The notes under the pieces were generated by a model. The model was not told the origin of the DNA. It did not search any database and worked only from the letters and a program-made list of their open reading frames with translations. Shown in pieces: positions 32,926 to 44,123 of a DNA stretch of 64,000 bases (position 1 is the first letter of the stretch; each line of letters starts with the position of its first letter). The stretch spans positions 1 through 64,000 of the forward strand of contig NZ_PGDQ01000019.1 in NCBI RefSeq assembly GCF_003073135.1, in the 5' to 3' direction. The DNA comes from Euzebya rosea. GTDB taxonomy: Bacteria; Actinomycetota; Nitriliruptoria; Euzebyales; Euzebyaceae. A program made the position numbers and the translations under genes.

Positions 32926-34025
32926 AGGCACAGGAACTCGTTGGTGACGCCCGCCACCGGGAGCGAGAGGTTGCCCCGGTCGCCCGGCGGGACGGCCAGC
33001 GGCCGGCCGTCGGCCAGCATGGCAACCGGCCCGGCGGTCACACCCGTCGACGACACGCGCAGGCGTCCCCGGTCGGTGTCGAAGGACGTCCCCGGGAACA
33101 CCACGCCGTGGCCGCCACCGCGTCGCAGGGCCGCCACCAGCAGGCTCCCGGTCTCCGCGCCGAGCACCCCGGCCGGGTCCGTGCCTCGGCTCCACGACGC
33201 GCAGGCAGGCAGGGCGTCGCCACCGGAGGCCAGCGGGTCGATGGTCACCGGCACGCCGCGGAAGGAACCGTCCTCGAGCAGGTCCAGGAACGGGGCGGCG
33301 TCCCTGCCTGCGACCTCGATGTGGAGGGCGTCCAGACCCGCCTGTTCGAGGCGGTCGGCGGCAGCCGAGAGCTCACCGGGCTCGCTGACGATCTCCAGCG
33401 CCGCCATCGTCCCGCCAGCACTGGTCACGCCTCGGCCCAGCTGACCGATCAGGTCGAACATCGCCTCCCTGTCCGAGGCGAGCACGCCCACACGCGGTCC
33501 GTGCTCGCGCACCGTCCAGGCGCCCAGCGCCGCAGCGGCGTCCGCCAGGTGCAGGCCGTGCACGGTTGCGGCGACGTCGCCGCGGCCGAGGCGACGCGGG
33601 GTCGTCGCGCCGAAGGTCGACACGAGCAGCGGTACCGACGCCGCTGCCGCCAGTTCGACGAGCGGGTCGGCCGCCAGCGGGTTCGTGGCCGCGAGCAGCA
33701 CGTCGACGTCACGGGCCAGCAGGTCGGATGCGGCGCTGCGAATCCCGACCGTGCCACCCACGACCTCGCGTTCGACCATCTCGACCGACAACCAGTCCGG
33801 CGCCGACAGGGCGTCCCGCAACCCGGCAACGATCCGACGCGGGAGCTCGGCGTCCCACGGAGAAGTCGGCAGGATCGCGCCGATCCGAAGCGACGTCGGC
33901 TTCATCGCCCCGAGTCCCAGCCGCATGGGCGAGGTCCCCGTGGGCTGGAGGAGGGTCGAGGCAGCTGCTGCGGCGACCACCGCCGCACCGCCGAGGCCCA
34001 GCTGGCGTCTGGTCAGCGTCTGCAC
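32922..34025 (-). CDS. Tat-exported periplasmic-binding-protein-like protein
   Basis: 367 residues, GTG start. The N-terminus (TRRQLGLGG followed by an Ala-rich hydrophobic stretch to about residue 25) is a twin-arginine signal. From residue 44 (LRIGAILPTSPWDAELPRRIVAGLRDAL) the protein resembles the type I periplasmic binding fold of branched-chain amino acid/amide ABC receptors (VDVLLAATNPLAADPLVELA, VPLLVSTFGATTPRR, VGVLASDREAMFDLIGQLG). No permease or ATPase adjoins it, so a scaffold or sensor role in the surface cluster is as likely as transport. It is coupled to the DUF6916 gene. Confidence 0.75.
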   Translation of the reverse strand: MQTLTRRQLGLGGAAVVAAAAASTLLQPTGTSPMRLGLGAMKPTSLRIGAILPTSPWDAELPRRIVAGLRDALSAPDWLSVEMVEREVVGGTVGIRSAASDLLARDVDVLLAATNPLAADPLVELAAAASVPLLVSTFGATTPRRLGRGDVAATVHGLHLADAAAALGAWTVREHGPRVGVLASDREAMFDLIGQLGRGVTSAGGTMAALEIVSEPGELSAAADRLEQAGLDALHIEVAGRDAAPFLDLLEDGSFRGVPVTIDPLASGGDALPACASWSRGTDPAGVLGAETGSLLVAALRRGGGHGVVFPGTSFDTDRGRLRVSSTGVTAGPVAMLADGRPLAVPPGDRGNLSLPVAGVTNEFLCL

Positions 34026-34149
34026 GTCATGCCTGTGGTCATGACGGCAGCCTAGGGGGCGCCGTCCGACGGCGGAGACCAGCGAGGACGATGTAAGGAT
34101 TCGTCGTCCACGGCCCCGACGGCTGGGGAACGGGGCGACACGGGCCCGC

Positions 34150-34155
34150 TACCAT
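34150..34155 (+). promoter_or_regulatory. candidate near-leaderless -10 box (TACCAT) for hisI-trpE
   Basis: TACCAT ends 10 nt before the ATG of hisI at 34166. The intervening TTCCCCCTCC has no SD, so the message would carry a leader of only a few bases. It is the only promoter candidate ahead of the hisI-trp genes. No attenuator or Trp-rich leader peptide was found. Confidence 0.45.
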
Positions 34156-34165
34156 TTCCCCCTCC

Positions 34166-34507
34166 ATGGACGCCGACGAGTTGCGCTCGACCCTGACCCT
34201 GACCAGCGACGGCCTCATCCCCGCCATCGTGCAGCAGCACGACAGCGGTGAGGTCCTGATGATGGCGTGGATGACGCCGGACACGCTGGCCGAGACCCTT
34301 GCCCTGGGCGAGACCGTGTTCTGGTCCCGCTCGCGCAAGGAGCGCTGGCACAAGGGTGCGACGAGCGGCAACACGCAGAGGGTGGTCTCCGTCGACGCCG
34401 ACTGCGACGCCGACACGCTGCTGATCCGCGTCGACCAGGGCCCCGACGGCGTGGCCTGCCACACCGGGGCGCGCAGCTGCTTCGGCACCCGGATCGCCTC
34501 CTCGTGA
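34166..34507 (+). CDS. hisI: phosphoribosyl-AMP cyclohydrolase
   Basis: 113 residues, the stand-alone cyclohydrolase without a fused HisE domain. It opens the adenine ring of phosphoribosyl-AMP in step 3 of histidine synthesis. [29 protein letters not shown] and the zinc/magnesium residues in [11 protein letters not shown] and [13 protein letters not shown] are all present, including three Cys. It is separated from the main his operon by the accessory block, overlaps trpE by 4 bp (GTGA) and is expected to be co-expressed with the trp genes. Confidence 0.96.
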   Translation: MDADELRSTLTLTSDGLIPAIVQQHDSGEVLMMAWMTPDTLAETLALGETVFWSRSRKERWHKGATSGNTQRVVSVDADCDADTLLIRVDQGPDGVACHTGARSCFGTRIASS

Positions 34508-35994
34508 ACGGCTATCGCCCGGACCGCGACACCTACGTCGCCCTCGCTGCCGACCACGTCCTCGTCCCCGTCGTGCGCGAGGTCCTCGCCGACGTCTCCA
34601 CGCCCGTCAGCGTCTACGACCGCCTGCGCGGGCCCGGCACGTTCCTGCTGGAGTCCGTCGAACACGGCGAACGGTGGGGTCGGTACTCCTTCACGGGCCT
34701 CAACCCGCTGATCTCCCTCCGTGCCCGCCACGGCCAGGTGGCCGTCACCGGTCCCGTCCCGGACGCCGTCGCGACCGCCGCCGACACCGGTGACCCCCTC
34801 GCCACCATCGAGGCGCTGCTGGAGTCGCTGACGGTCCCCGAGCTCGACGACATGCCGCCGCTGTTCGCCGGGCTCGTCGGCTACCTCGGCTGGGACATCG
34901 TCCGCCACATCGAGGACCTGCCCGACGACACCCTCGACGACCAGGGCCTCGACGACGTCCGCATGATGCTGCCCGGCCAGGTCGTGGCCTTCGACCACCT
35001 GCGCCAGCGCCTGGTGGTCGTCACCAACACCATCCCCGGCGACGACCCGGGGGCCGACTGGGACCGCGCCGTCGCCGACACCGAGGCGCTCGTCGCCCGG
35101 CTGGCCGAGCCGATCACCGCACCGGTCATCCCGCCGCCGCAGCCCAGCCGGGTCGACCGAGCCGACGCCAACATGACCCCCGAGGCCTACATGGCCAGCG
35201 TCGAGGCATGCAAGGCCTACATCCGGGCCGGCGACGCCTTCCAGGTCGTCCCCTCCCAGCGGTTCTCCCTCGACACCGACGTCGACCCCCTGGCCGTGCA
35301 CCGGGTCCTGCGGGTGATCAACCCCTCGCCCTACATGTACCTGTTCGACTACGGCGACCTGCAGATCGTCGGGTCCTCACCCGAGGCGCTGGTCACCGCC
35401 CGCAAGGGCGTCGCGGAGATCTGGCCGATCGCCGGCTCCCAGCCGCGCGGCGAGACCGAGGCGGAGGACGCCGCCTACGAGGCCACCCTGCGCGGCGACG
35501 AGAAGGAACGTGCCGAACACGTCATGCTCGTCGACCTGGCGCGCAACGACCTCGGCCGCATCTCCCGCACCGGATCGGTCCGCGTCGACGACTTCATGTC
35601 CGTCGTCCGCTACAGCCACATCATGCACCTGGTCTCACGCGTGCAGGCCCGGGTCAACGAGGGCATGGGCGCCGTCGACGTCATCCGCGCCACGTTCCCG
35701 GCCGGCACCCTGTCGGGCGCCCCCAAGGTCCGGGCGATGGAGATCATCGACGAGGTCGAACCCACCCGCCGTGGCATCTACGGCGGCGGGATCGGCTACG
35801 TCGACCTGGCCGGCAACGTCGACCTGTGCATCGCGATCCGCACCCTCGTCTTCCACAGCGGCCGTGCCCACGTGCAGGCCGGCGCCGGCGTCGTCGCCGA
35901 CAGCGTGCCCGAGAAGGAGTACGAGGAGACACGAAACAAGGCCATGGCGCTGCTGTCGGCCGTCCGGGCAGCCGAGGCGTGGACGGCGGGATGA
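34504..35994 (+). CDS. trpE: anthranilate synthase component I
   Basis: 496 residues from the GTG at 34504. It uses chorismate and ammonia from TrpG to form anthranilate. The N-terminal domain has [19 protein letters not shown], where LLES is the tryptophan feedback site. The chorismate-binding domain has [65 protein letters not shown] and [17 protein letters not shown]. No trpG or trpD lies next to it here. ATGA overlap with the membrane-protein gene downstream. Confidence 0.95.
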   Translation: MNGYRPDRDTYVALAADHVLVPVVREVLADVSTPVSVYDRLRGPGTFLLESVEHGERWGRYSFTGLNPLISLRARHGQVAVTGPVPDAVATAADTGDPLATIEALLESLTVPELDDMPPLFAGLVGYLGWDIVRHIEDLPDDTLDDQGLDDVRMMLPGQVVAFDHLRQRLVVVTNTIPGDDPGADWDRAVADTEALVARLAEPITAPVIPPPQPSRVDRADANMTPEAYMASVEACKAYIRAGDAFQVVPSQRFSLDTDVDPLAVHRVLRVINPSPYMYLFDYGDLQIVGSSPEALVTARKGVAEIWPIAGSQPRGETEAEDAAYEATLRGDEKERAEHVMLVDLARNDLGRISRTGSVRVDDFMSVVRYSHIMHLVSRVQARVNEGMGAVDVIRATFPAGTLSGAPKVRAMEIIDEVEPTRRGIYGGGIGYVDLAGNVDLCIAIRTLVFHSGRAHVQAGAGVVADSVPEKEYEETRNKAMALLSAVRAAEAWTAG

Positions 35995-36545
35995 ACGCTC
36001 GCAACGCCGCCCTGCTGACCCTCGCGGCGGCCCTGCTGCTGCTCGGCGCCAGCGTGGCGGACTGGGCCACCATCACCGTGGAGGAACCCTTCGGCGAGGA
36101 AGTCGTCGTCGAGCGCACCGAGACCGTCGCCGGCCCCGAGGTCGCCGGCAACCTGATCACCGTCGGCCTGGCCGCCCTCGTGGTCGCTGGCCTTGCCGTT
36201 CGCTGGCCCCGACTGGGTGGTGTCACGGTCGCCCTGGGGCTGGTCGGTGCCGTGTCGGCGATCGGCGGCCTCGATCCCGACGCCGGCGTGGCCACCAGCG
36301 CCCCCGGCATCGCGCTCGCCGCCTGCATCGGCATGGTCGCCAGCGGCAGCATGGCCGTTTCTACCACCCTCCGCCGACAAAGCACCGCCGCCGACCGGGC
36401 CGCCCCGGCTCGCCCCGACAGCCCCTCCCGCTATACGGTCGAGGCCGTTCGCGGTGACGCGGCTGCCGGCCCCGACGACTGGGACCTGGCCGTCGCCGAC
36501 GACGAGACCGCCCACCCCGATGCGATAGCAGAGGACAACACGTGA
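35991..36545 (+). CDS. Trp-biosynthesis-associated membrane protein
   Basis: 184 residues, ATG overlapping the trpE stop. About four hydrophobic segments are visible (6-24, 50-68, 76-96, 101-121), with an extracytoplasmic acidic loop (VEEPFGEEVVVERTE) after the first and a hydrophilic acidic C-terminal tail. This matches the actinobacterial Trp_oprn_chp family found between trpE and trpC (Rv1610 position in M. tuberculosis). Function unknown; a transport or membrane-assembly role is only a guess. It overlaps the next gene by 4 bp. Confidence 0.85.
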   Translation: MNARNAALLTLAAALLLLGASVADWATITVEEPFGEEVVVERTETVAGPEVAGNLITVGLAALVVAGLAVRWPRLGGVTVALGLVGAVSAIGGLDPDAGVATSAPGIALAACIGMVASGSMAVSTTLRRQSTAADRAAPARPDSPSRYTVEAVRGDAAAGPDDWDLAVADDETAHPDAIAEDNT

Positions 36546-37531
36546 CCCGCCTGGCAGCCCTCGACCTGGGCTCCAACTCCTTCCACCTGCTGGTGGCCGA
36601 CACCCGGCCCCGCGGACGGATCAAGCGGGTCACCACCCGCAAGAAGACCATCCGCCTGGGCGAGCCGGTGTCACGGACGGGTCGGCTCGGTCCCGAGGCG
36701 TTCGGTCGCGCCGTCGACGCCTTCACCGACCTGGTCGAGCTCGCCGACGACGAGGGGGCCGACCGGATCATCGCCGTCGGCACCGAGGCGCTCCGCGTCG
36801 CCGAGGACGGCCCCGAGTTCCTGCAGCAGATGAAGGACCGACACGGCGTGCCGGTGCAGCTGCTCGACGGGCTGGACGAGGCGGCCCTGTCGCTGAAGGG
36901 CATGGCGTGCGCCCTCAACCTCGCACCCGAGCAGGAAGTCCTCGGCCTGGACCTCGGCGGCGGATCACTCGAGGTCGCCCTGGGTGGTACCAACGGCATG
37001 GTGGCCGGCGCCACCTTCCCCCTCGGCGGGGCGAAGCTGGTCGACCGGATCTCCGATCCGCCGCGGCTGCACGAACGGGCCGCGTTGCACGCAACGGCGA
37101 TGGAGATCATCCAGCCGGCCGCCGACAAGGTCCTCGCCGCACGCACCACCCCCGACGAGCCGCTCGTGGCGCTGGCGACCGCGGGCAGCATCCGTGACAT
37201 CGCCCGGTTCGGCCTCGCGCTGACCAGCGGCTCGGCGCCGGCCAAGGTCCGCGGGATGATGGTCAGCAGGGAGCAGATGGAGCTGGCCTACGCCCGGCTG
37301 TGCTCCGTCGACGCCCACGACCGGATGGACCTGCCCGGCATCAGCTCCAAGCGCGCCGACCTGCTGCCCGCCGCCGGCATCGCCGTCCTGGCCGCCATGG
37401 AAGCCTTCGGCCTGCAGTCGCTGACCCTGTGCGACTGGGGGCTGCGGGAGGGCGTCCTGCTGGACCTCGGCAGCGACGGCCACATCGTCGATCCCGACTT
37501 CGTCGTCGACCAGGAGGACCGCCGTGGCTGA
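36542..37531 (+). CDS. Ppx/GppA family phosphatase
   Basis: 329 residues, GTG start. Actin-like ATPase fold: LAALDLGSNSFHLLVAD is the phosphate-1 motif, VIAVGTEALRVAED and LGLDLGGGSLEVALGG the phosphate-2 motif, and LATAGSIRDIARF follows. Members hydrolyse inorganic polyphosphate (Ppx) or pppGpp (GppA). The protein has only the catalytic half, as in short actinobacterial exopolyphosphatases. It is embedded in the trp operon by 4-bp and 8-bp overlaps with its neighbours, which is not the usual order. AGGAGG before trpC is inside its 3' end. Confidence 0.9.
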   Translation: MTRLAALDLGSNSFHLLVADTRPRGRIKRVTTRKKTIRLGEPVSRTGRLGPEAFGRAVDAFTDLVELADDEGADRIIAVGTEALRVAEDGPEFLQQMKDRHGVPVQLLDGLDEAALSLKGMACALNLAPEQEVLGLDLGGGSLEVALGGTNGMVAGATFPLGGAKLVDRISDPPRLHERAALHATAMEIIQPAADKVLAARTTPDEPLVALATAGSIRDIARFGLALTSGSAPAKVRGMMVSREQMELAYARLCSVDAHDRMDLPGISSKRADLLPAAGIAVLAAMEAFGLQSLTLCDWGLREGVLLDLGSDGHIVDPDFVVDQEDRRG

Positions 37532-38360
37532 CCGATCCGACTTCCTCGCCATGGTCTGCCGCGAGGCGGTCGACCGCGTCGCCGCCGACCGCGCGCACGA
37601 ACCGACCGACGTGCTGCGCCGGCGGGTCGCCGAGCTGCCTTCGCCGCCGCGGTTCGCCGAGGCGCTGGGCCGCCCCGGCGTCCGGGTCATCGCCGAGGTC
37701 AAGCGGGCCAGCCCCTCACGCGGCCACATGACCGACATCCCCGACCCCGCGGGTCTGGCCGGCGCCTACGTGCGCGGGGGCGCGGCCGCGGTGAGCGTGC
37801 TGACCGAACCCGCCCACTTCGGTGGGTCGCTGGAGGACCTCCGTGCGGTCGCAGGTGCCGTCGACGCGCCGGTGCTCCGCAAGGACTTCGTCGTGGATGC
37901 CCACCAGCTGTGGCAGGCCCGCGACGCCGGCGCCGCCGCAGCGTTGCTGATCGTCGCCGCGCTCGACGACGAGACCCTGACCACGCTGATGGTCGCGGCC
38001 GACGAGGCGGGGCTGGACACCCTCGTGGAGACCCACTCCGCAGAGGAGGTCCGACGTGCCGTCGTCTGCCACGACCGCGCCGCCACCGGCCGAACCCTCG
38101 TGCTCGGCGTCAACGCCCGCGACCTCGTGACGCTCCGCGTCGACCGGGACCACATCGCCCGGGTCCGCGCCGAGGTCGAGCTGCCGCCCGGCGCCCTGCT
38201 GGTGGCCGAGAGCGGCGTCCGCGGCCCCGACGACGTCCGCGCCTACGCTGCGGTTGACGCCGATGCGGTCCTGGTGGGCGAGCACGTCGCCACCCACGCC
38301 GACCCCGAGGCGGCCGTCCACGAGCTGGCCACGGCCGTCCCCACCCCACACACCGCCTGA
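37524..38360 (+). CDS. trpC: indole-3-glycerol phosphate synthase
   Basis: 278 residues, GTG start with AGGAGG upstream, overlapping the previous gene by 8 bp. It forms indole-3-glycerol phosphate from CdRP. The TIM-barrel active site is visible: [15 protein letters not shown] with the catalytic Lys, [57 protein letters not shown] and [12 protein letters not shown]. Monofunctional, without a fused TrpF domain. 53 bp separate it from trpB. Confidence 0.96.
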   Translation: MADRSDFLAMVCREAVDRVAADRAHEPTDVLRRRVAELPSPPRFAEALGRPGVRVIAEVKRASPSRGHMTDIPDPAGLAGAYVRGGAAAVSVLTEPAHFGGSLEDLRAVAGAVDAPVLRKDFVVDAHQLWQARDAGAAAALLIVAALDDETLTTLMVAADEAGLDTLVETHSAEEVRRAVVCHDRAATGRTLVLGVNARDLVTLRVDRDHIARVRAEVELPPGALLVAESGVRGPDDVRAYAAVDADAVLVGEHVATHADPEAAVHELATAVPTPHTA

Positions 38361-38413
38361 TCGCCGGCCCGACCCGGACCGCCCCCATCCCCAACTTCGA
38401 CGAGGAGTCATCC

Positions 38414-39637
38414 GTGAGCACCGTCGTCCCCCGCACCGAGGAGCCCCAGTTCGGGCGATTCGGTGGCCAGTACGTCCCCGAGGCCCTCATGGGGGCCCTG
38501 GACGAGCTGGACACCAGCTTCGCCGCCGCCATGGCCGATCAGGCGTTCCTGGACCGCATGAACGGCCTCCGCGCCGAGTACGGCGGCCGGCCGACCGCTC
38601 TGTACCGGGCCGACCGGCTGACCGAGCACGCCGGCGGGGCCACCGTCTGGCTGAAGCGCGAGGACCTGGCCCACACCGGCTCGCACAAGCTGTGCAACGT
38701 CCTCGGGCAGGGCCTGCTGGCCCAGCGCATGGGCAAGCCACGGCTGATCGCCGAGACCGGCGCCGGCCAGCACGGGGTGGCCACGGCCACCATCGCCGCG
38801 CTGCTCGGCATGGAGTGCGTCGTCTACATGGGCGAGGAGGACTGCCGTCGTCAACGCCTCAACGTCGTGCGCATGCGGCTGATGGGCGCCGAGGTCATCC
38901 CGGTCACCTCCGGCACCCGCACCCTCAAGGACGCCATCAACGAGGCCATGCGCGACTGGGTCACCAACGTCGAGTCGACCCACTACCTCATCGGGTCGGC
39001 CATGGGCCCCCACCCGTTCCCGACCATGGTCCGTGACTTCGTGAAGGTCATCGGCCAGGAGATCCGCTGGCAGATGATGGAGCGGACCGGCGGCCTGCCC
39101 GATGCGGTCGTGGCCTGCGTCGGTGGTGGCTCCAACGCCATCGGGGCCTTCCACGAGTTCATCGGCGACCCCGACGTCCGGCTCATCGGTGTGGAGGCGG
39201 GCGGCTCCGGCATCGCCTCCGGCGCCCACGCCGCCACCATCGGCGGGGGGACCGAGGGCATCCTCCACGGTGCCCGCACGATCGTGCTGCAGGACGACTT
39301 CGGCCAGGTCATCCCCACCCACTCGGTCTCGGCCGGCCTGGACTATCCCGGCATCGGCCCCGAGCACGCGTGGCTGGCCGACACCGGACGTGCCACCTAC
39401 CTCAACGCCACCGACGAGGAGGCGCTGGACGGCTTCAAGCTGGTCTGCGAGCTCGAGGGCATCATCCCGGCGCTCGAACCCGCGCACGCGATCATCCCGG
39501 CGCTGCGGATCGCCCGCGAGGTGGGGGAGGGCGGCAACGTCGTCATCAACCTGTCGGGTCGTGGCGACAAGGACGTCGACGAGGTCGCCCGCGTGCTGGA
39601 GATGACCGACGTGAAGGCAAGCGAGGACCACGCATGA
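38414..39637 (+). CDS. trpB: tryptophan synthase beta subunit
   Basis: 407 residues, GTG start preceded by GAGGAG. A PLP enzyme that condenses indole with serine. [17 protein letters not shown] is the standard start, the catalytic Glu is in [14 protein letters not shown], and the glycine loop is [10 protein letters not shown]. The PLP lysine lies in [13 protein letters not shown]; most TrpB proteins have HKINN or HKLNN here, so the first Asn is replaced by Cys. Otherwise the protein looks like an ordinary TrpB1. ATGA overlap with trpA. Confidence 0.96.
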   Translation: MSTVVPRTEEPQFGRFGGQYVPEALMGALDELDTSFAAAMADQAFLDRMNGLRAEYGGRPTALYRADRLTEHAGGATVWLKREDLAHTGSHKLCNVLGQGLLAQRMGKPRLIAETGAGQHGVATATIAALLGMECVVYMGEEDCRRQRLNVVRMRLMGAEVIPVTSGTRTLKDAINEAMRDWVTNVESTHYLIGSAMGPHPFPTMVRDFVKVIGQEIRWQMMERTGGLPDAVVACVGGGSNAIGAFHEFIGDPDVRLIGVEAGGSGIASGAHAATIGGGTEGILHGARTIVLQDDFGQVIPTHSVSAGLDYPGIGPEHAWLADTGRATYLNATDEEALDGFKLVCELEGIIPALEPAHAIIPALRIAREVGEGGNVVINLSGRGDKDVDEVARVLEMTDVKASEDHA

Positions 39638-40449
39638 GCCAGACCCCGAAGGTGTCGGAGACCATCCGCGCCGCCAACGCCGACGGCCGGGCTGCGCTGG
39701 TCATCTACCTGCCTGCCGGTTACCCCGACATGGAGACCTCCCAGGAGTGCCTGGAGGCCGCGGTCGAGGGTGGTGCCGACGTGCTGGAGGTCGGCTTTCC
39801 CTACTCCGACCCGCTGATGGACGGCCCCGTCATCCAAGCCGCCAACCAGGTCGCCCTCGACGCCGGGTACACCCCCGTCGACGACGTCGCCATGTGCGAC
39901 CGCCTGACCAGCCGCGTCGACGTGCCGGTGCTGGCGATGACCTACTTCAACATCGCGTGGCACTACGGCGGTGTCGAGCGCCTCGACGGGTTCGCCGACG
40001 ACTGCGCCCGGGCGGGCCTGTCGGGTGTGATCCTTCCCGACCTGCCGGCCATCGAGGGCGGCCCGTGGCAGGAGACCGCCGACCGCGTCGGACTGCAGAC
40101 GGTGTTCCTCACCTCGCCCGCCTCCACCGACGAACGGATCGGTGCGGTCGCCGACCGAACCACCGGCTTCGTCTACGCCACCTCCACCATGGGCGTGACC
40201 GGCGTGCGCGAGTCCCTGTCGGACCGTGCCGCCCCCCTCGTCGACCGCATCCGGTCGGTCACCGACAAGCCCGTGTGCGTCGGCATCGGCGTGTCCACCG
40301 CCGAGCACGCCCGTGAGGTGGCCTCGTTCGCCGACGGGGTCATCGTCGGCTCGGCAGCCGTGCGTGCGGTCACCGACGGCGGCCCGAAGGGCGTCCGCAA
40401 GCTCGTGGAGTCCCTCGCGAAGGGCGTCCGCGAGGCCGACCGGGGCTGA
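39634..40449 (+). CDS. trpA: tryptophan synthase alpha subunit
   Basis: 271 residues, ATG overlapping the trpB stop. It cleaves indole-3-glycerol phosphate and passes indole to TrpB. The catalytic Glu and Asp lie in [50 protein letters not shown], the loop [14 protein letters not shown] and [13 protein letters not shown] follow. It is complete and ends the operon; the convergent glgB fusion ends 21 bp away, with no strong terminator in between. Confidence 0.97.
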   Translation: MSQTPKVSETIRAANADGRAALVIYLPAGYPDMETSQECLEAAVEGGADVLEVGFPYSDPLMDGPVIQAANQVALDAGYTPVDDVAMCDRLTSRVDVPVLAMTYFNIAWHYGGVERLDGFADDCARAGLSGVILPDLPAIEGGPWQETADRVGLQTVFLTSPASTDERIGAVADRTTGFVYATSTMGVTGVRESLSDRAAPLVDRIRSVTDKPVCVGIGVSTAEHAREVASFADGVIVGSAAVRAVTDGGPKGVRKLVESLAKGVREADRG

Positions 40450-40470
40450 TCCGCCCCGGCCGCGGTGGCC

Positions 40471-43400
40471 TCAGTCCTCGGCGACGAACCAGACGACGCC
40501 CAGCGGCGGTGCGCTGATCAGCGCCGAGGCGGGCAGGCCGTGCCACGGCTGGTCGGTTGCCTCGACCCGGCCCATGTTCCCGACGTTGCCGCCGCCGTAG
40601 ATCTCGGAGTCGGTGTTGAGCGCCTCGCGCCAGCCACCCGTGTGGGGCAACCCGATCCTCAGGTCGTGCTGCGGCATCGGGGAGAGGTTGGCCACCACGG
40701 CCACCGCCGGATCCCCGTCGGCGCCGTACCGGACGAAGGCCAGCAGGTTGGCGTCGGCGTTGTTGGCGTCGATCCACTGGAAGCTGGTCGGGTCGTCGTC
40801 GCGTCGCCACAGGGCCGGCAGGTCGCGGTACGCCCGGTTGGCATCACGGACCAGGTCGCGGACACCCGCGTGTGCGCTGTCCATCAGCGACGGCCAGTCC
40901 AGCTCGCGCTCCTCCGACCACTCGCGCTCCTGGGCGATCTCGCCACCCATGAACAGCAGCTGCTTGCCGGGATGGCCCCACATCCAGCCGTACAGCGCCC
41001 GCAGGTTGGCGAACCGCTGCCAGCGGTCGCCGGGCATCTTGCCGATCAGGCTGCCCTTGCCGTGGACGACCTCGTCGTGGGACAGCGGCAGGACGAAGTG
41101 CTCGCTCCACGCGTACATCATCCCGAAGGTCAGCTGGTTGTGGTGCCAGCGCCGGTAGACCGGTTCCTTGGAGAAGTACGACAGCGTGTCGTGCATCCAG
41201 CCCATGTTCCACTTGAACCCGAACCCGAGCCCGCCGAGGTGGGTGGGACGTGACACGCCCGGCCAAGCGGTGGACTCCTCGGCGACGGTGAAGGCGTGCG
41301 GGTTGCGCTTGTAGGCGGTGGCGTTGACCTCCTGGAGCAGCTCGACGGCCTCGAGGTTCTCGCGTCCGCCGTGCTTGTTGGGCACCCACTCGCCGGACTT
41401 GCGGGAGTAGTCGAGGTACAGCATCGACGCGACCGCGTCCACGCGCAGGCCGTCGACGTGCAGCGACTCGAGCCAGAACAGCGCCGAGGCCATCAGGAAG
41501 TTCTTGACCTCCGTACGGGCGTAGTTGAACACCAACGTGCCCCAGTCGGGGTGTTCGCCCTGGCGGGGGTCGGCGTGCTCGTACAGCTTGGTGCCGTCGT
41601 AGTTGGCCAGGGCCCACTCGTCCTTGGGGAAGTGTGCTGGCACCCAGTCCACGATCACCCCGATGCCGCGATCGTGCAGGCGGTCGACGAGGTAGCGGAA
41701 GTCGTCGGGCGTGCCGAACCGCGAGGTCGGCGCAAAGTGCCCGGTGACCTGGTACCCCCACGAGCCACCGAAGGGATGTTCGGCGACCGGCAGGAACTCC
41801 ACGTGCGTGAACCCCATGTCGGCCACGTAGTCACCGAGCTCGTCGGCCAGCTCGCGGTAGGTCAGCGGCCGACGGCCACCCTCGCCGTCGTCGGTCCAGC
41901 GCCACGACGCAAGGTGCACCTCGTAGATCGACATGGGACCGTGCAGGTGGTCCGTCGACGGGGGCGCGGCGGTCCACTCGTACTCGCCCTTCCAGACCCG
42001 GCTCGCCGTGCCCGGGGGAACGTCGGACCACTTGGCCCACGGGTCGGCGCGCAGGACCAGGCTGCCGTCGGCGGTGACGATCTCGTACTTGTAGTGGGCG
42101 CCGTTGGGCACGTCGGGGACGAACAGCTCCCAGATGCCCGAGGATCCCAGGGACCGCATCGGATGCAGCCGCCCGTCCCACGAGTTGAACGATCCGACGA
42201 GGCGCACCGACTGGGCGTTCGGGGCCCAGACGGCGAACGCGAACCCGTCGATGCCGTGCATCGTCCGGGGGTTGGCGCCCATCGCCGTCCACGCCTGCTC
42301 GTGCCGGCCCTCGGCCAGCAGGTGCATGTCGACCTCGCCGAGGGTGGGCTCGAAGGCGTAGGCGTCGACCAGCTCGAAGGCCTGGTCGTCGGGGTAGGTG
42401 ATCCGCCATCGGTAGGTGCCGGGGTCGGGTTCGGACGTCGTGGTGGCCTGGAACAGCCCGCCCGTGACCTCCTCGGCCTGACCGGCGTCGGCGACGCCGA
42501 CCAGCTCGGCGGACACCGCACCGGGACGCCAGGTCCGCACCACCCACGTGCCGTCGCCGAGCTGGTGGCGGCCCAGCAGCCGGTGCGGGTCGTGCAGCCG
42601 ACCGTCACGGAGCGCCTGCACGTCCTCGCCGATGTCGGGAAGGTCCGGCTCGGCGGCGGCGGGCGCTGCGGGAGGGGCGGGTGCGGCTGTCGCCGGCGTC
42701 GTGGGGGCAGGACTGGCCTCGGGGGTGCTGGTCTCGGGGGCGCCGGCCTCGGTGGCGCCGGCCTTGCGGCCCTTCTTGGCCTTGCGGCCCTTCGACGACT
42801 CGGACGGGGTGGATGGAGTGGCCATGGTGGCTCCCAGCGGGGCGAGTGCCTGCAGGGGTATCTGCAGCCAGTCAGGACGGTTGGCGGCCTCGTAGCGGGC
42901 CTCGTACAGCAGCTTGTCCAGGACGAAGAGGTCCAGCCACGGACGGTCGACCGCACCGTAGCCATCGACGAACGCCTGCTCGGCCCGGTGTCGCCACCGG
43001 CCGGCCGCGTCCGGGTCGCCGCCAGCGCGCACGGCGGCGGCCTCGGCGTAGGCGAAGGACCGCAGCATCCCGGCGACGTCGCGCAGCGGGTGGTCGGGGC
43101 GTCGGCGTTCGCTGACGGGCCGGCCCGGTTCGCCCTCGAAGTCCAGGATCATCCAGCCGTCGTCGCCGTCGGTGATGACCTGCCCGAGGTGGAAGTCGCC
43201 GTGGATCCGCTGCAGGCGGCCCATCGTCGACGGCGTCGCGGCGCGGCGGTTGGCGACCGCGTCGACCAGGCCGCTGCCGACCTCCGGGACGGTCCGCTCG
43301 GTGGTGCGCGCGTCCTCCATCAGCCGGTTGCGCATGCGGTCGGCGTCCTCGACCGTCGACTGCCGGACCTCCAGGGTGGACGCCAGCGTCCGGTGCATCT

Positions 43401-44123
43401 CGGCGGTCAGCCGGCCGAGGTCGGCCATCCGGTCGGCGACCCCGTGGTCAGCGGTGCCGGCCGCCTCGGCGACCGCCAGCTCCCATGCGCCGTGCGAGCC
43501 GAGGACGTAGCCGGTCATGACCGCCATGGCGGTCTCGTCGGGGCCGGTGATGACGCCCAGCAGGGGAGGGGTGCCCTCGAACCCGGCCGTGGTCAAGGCC
43601 TCGGTGATCTCCACGTCGGGGTTCGGGCCGGGCTCCAGCCGGCGGATCACCTTGACCGCGACCTGTTCGCCGAGCACGACGGAGGTGTTGGACTGCTCGA
43701 CCCCCATCAGCCGTTCGGTCGGCGCGGGATCCGGCGACCGGCCGACAGGTCTGGCGGTGACCGTCGCACCGGACGCGGCCGCAAGGTGCGCGCCCCGTCG
43801 GGCGCTGTCCAGCAGCGCGAGCGCTGCCCGTGGGGCCGAGACCAGCTCGGTGACAGGCACCCCGTCGACGGTGCCGAGCAGCGGCTCGGCCTGGTGCAGC
43901 CGCCGGGTCAGCACGAGCTGCCAGCTGGTCGACGGGCCGTCGTCGGCATGGTCCACGGCGACCGTCACGAGCCATGTCCGCGGGTCACCCGCCACCCGCA
44001 GCGGGACGGCGTCGGCCACCCGGGCCGCCTCGATCGGGCGGTCCTTGGCGGCGAACCAGCGCTGGCGTGTCAGCCACGCCGTCAGGTCGGGCAGGTCGGG
44101 CAGGTCGGGACGGGTCGTGGCCA

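Noticed and set aside
34026-34165. A tryptophan attenuator before hisI-trpE
   Set aside because: No leader peptide with Trp or His codon runs and no paired hairpins; the likely transcript start is only a few bases before hisI.
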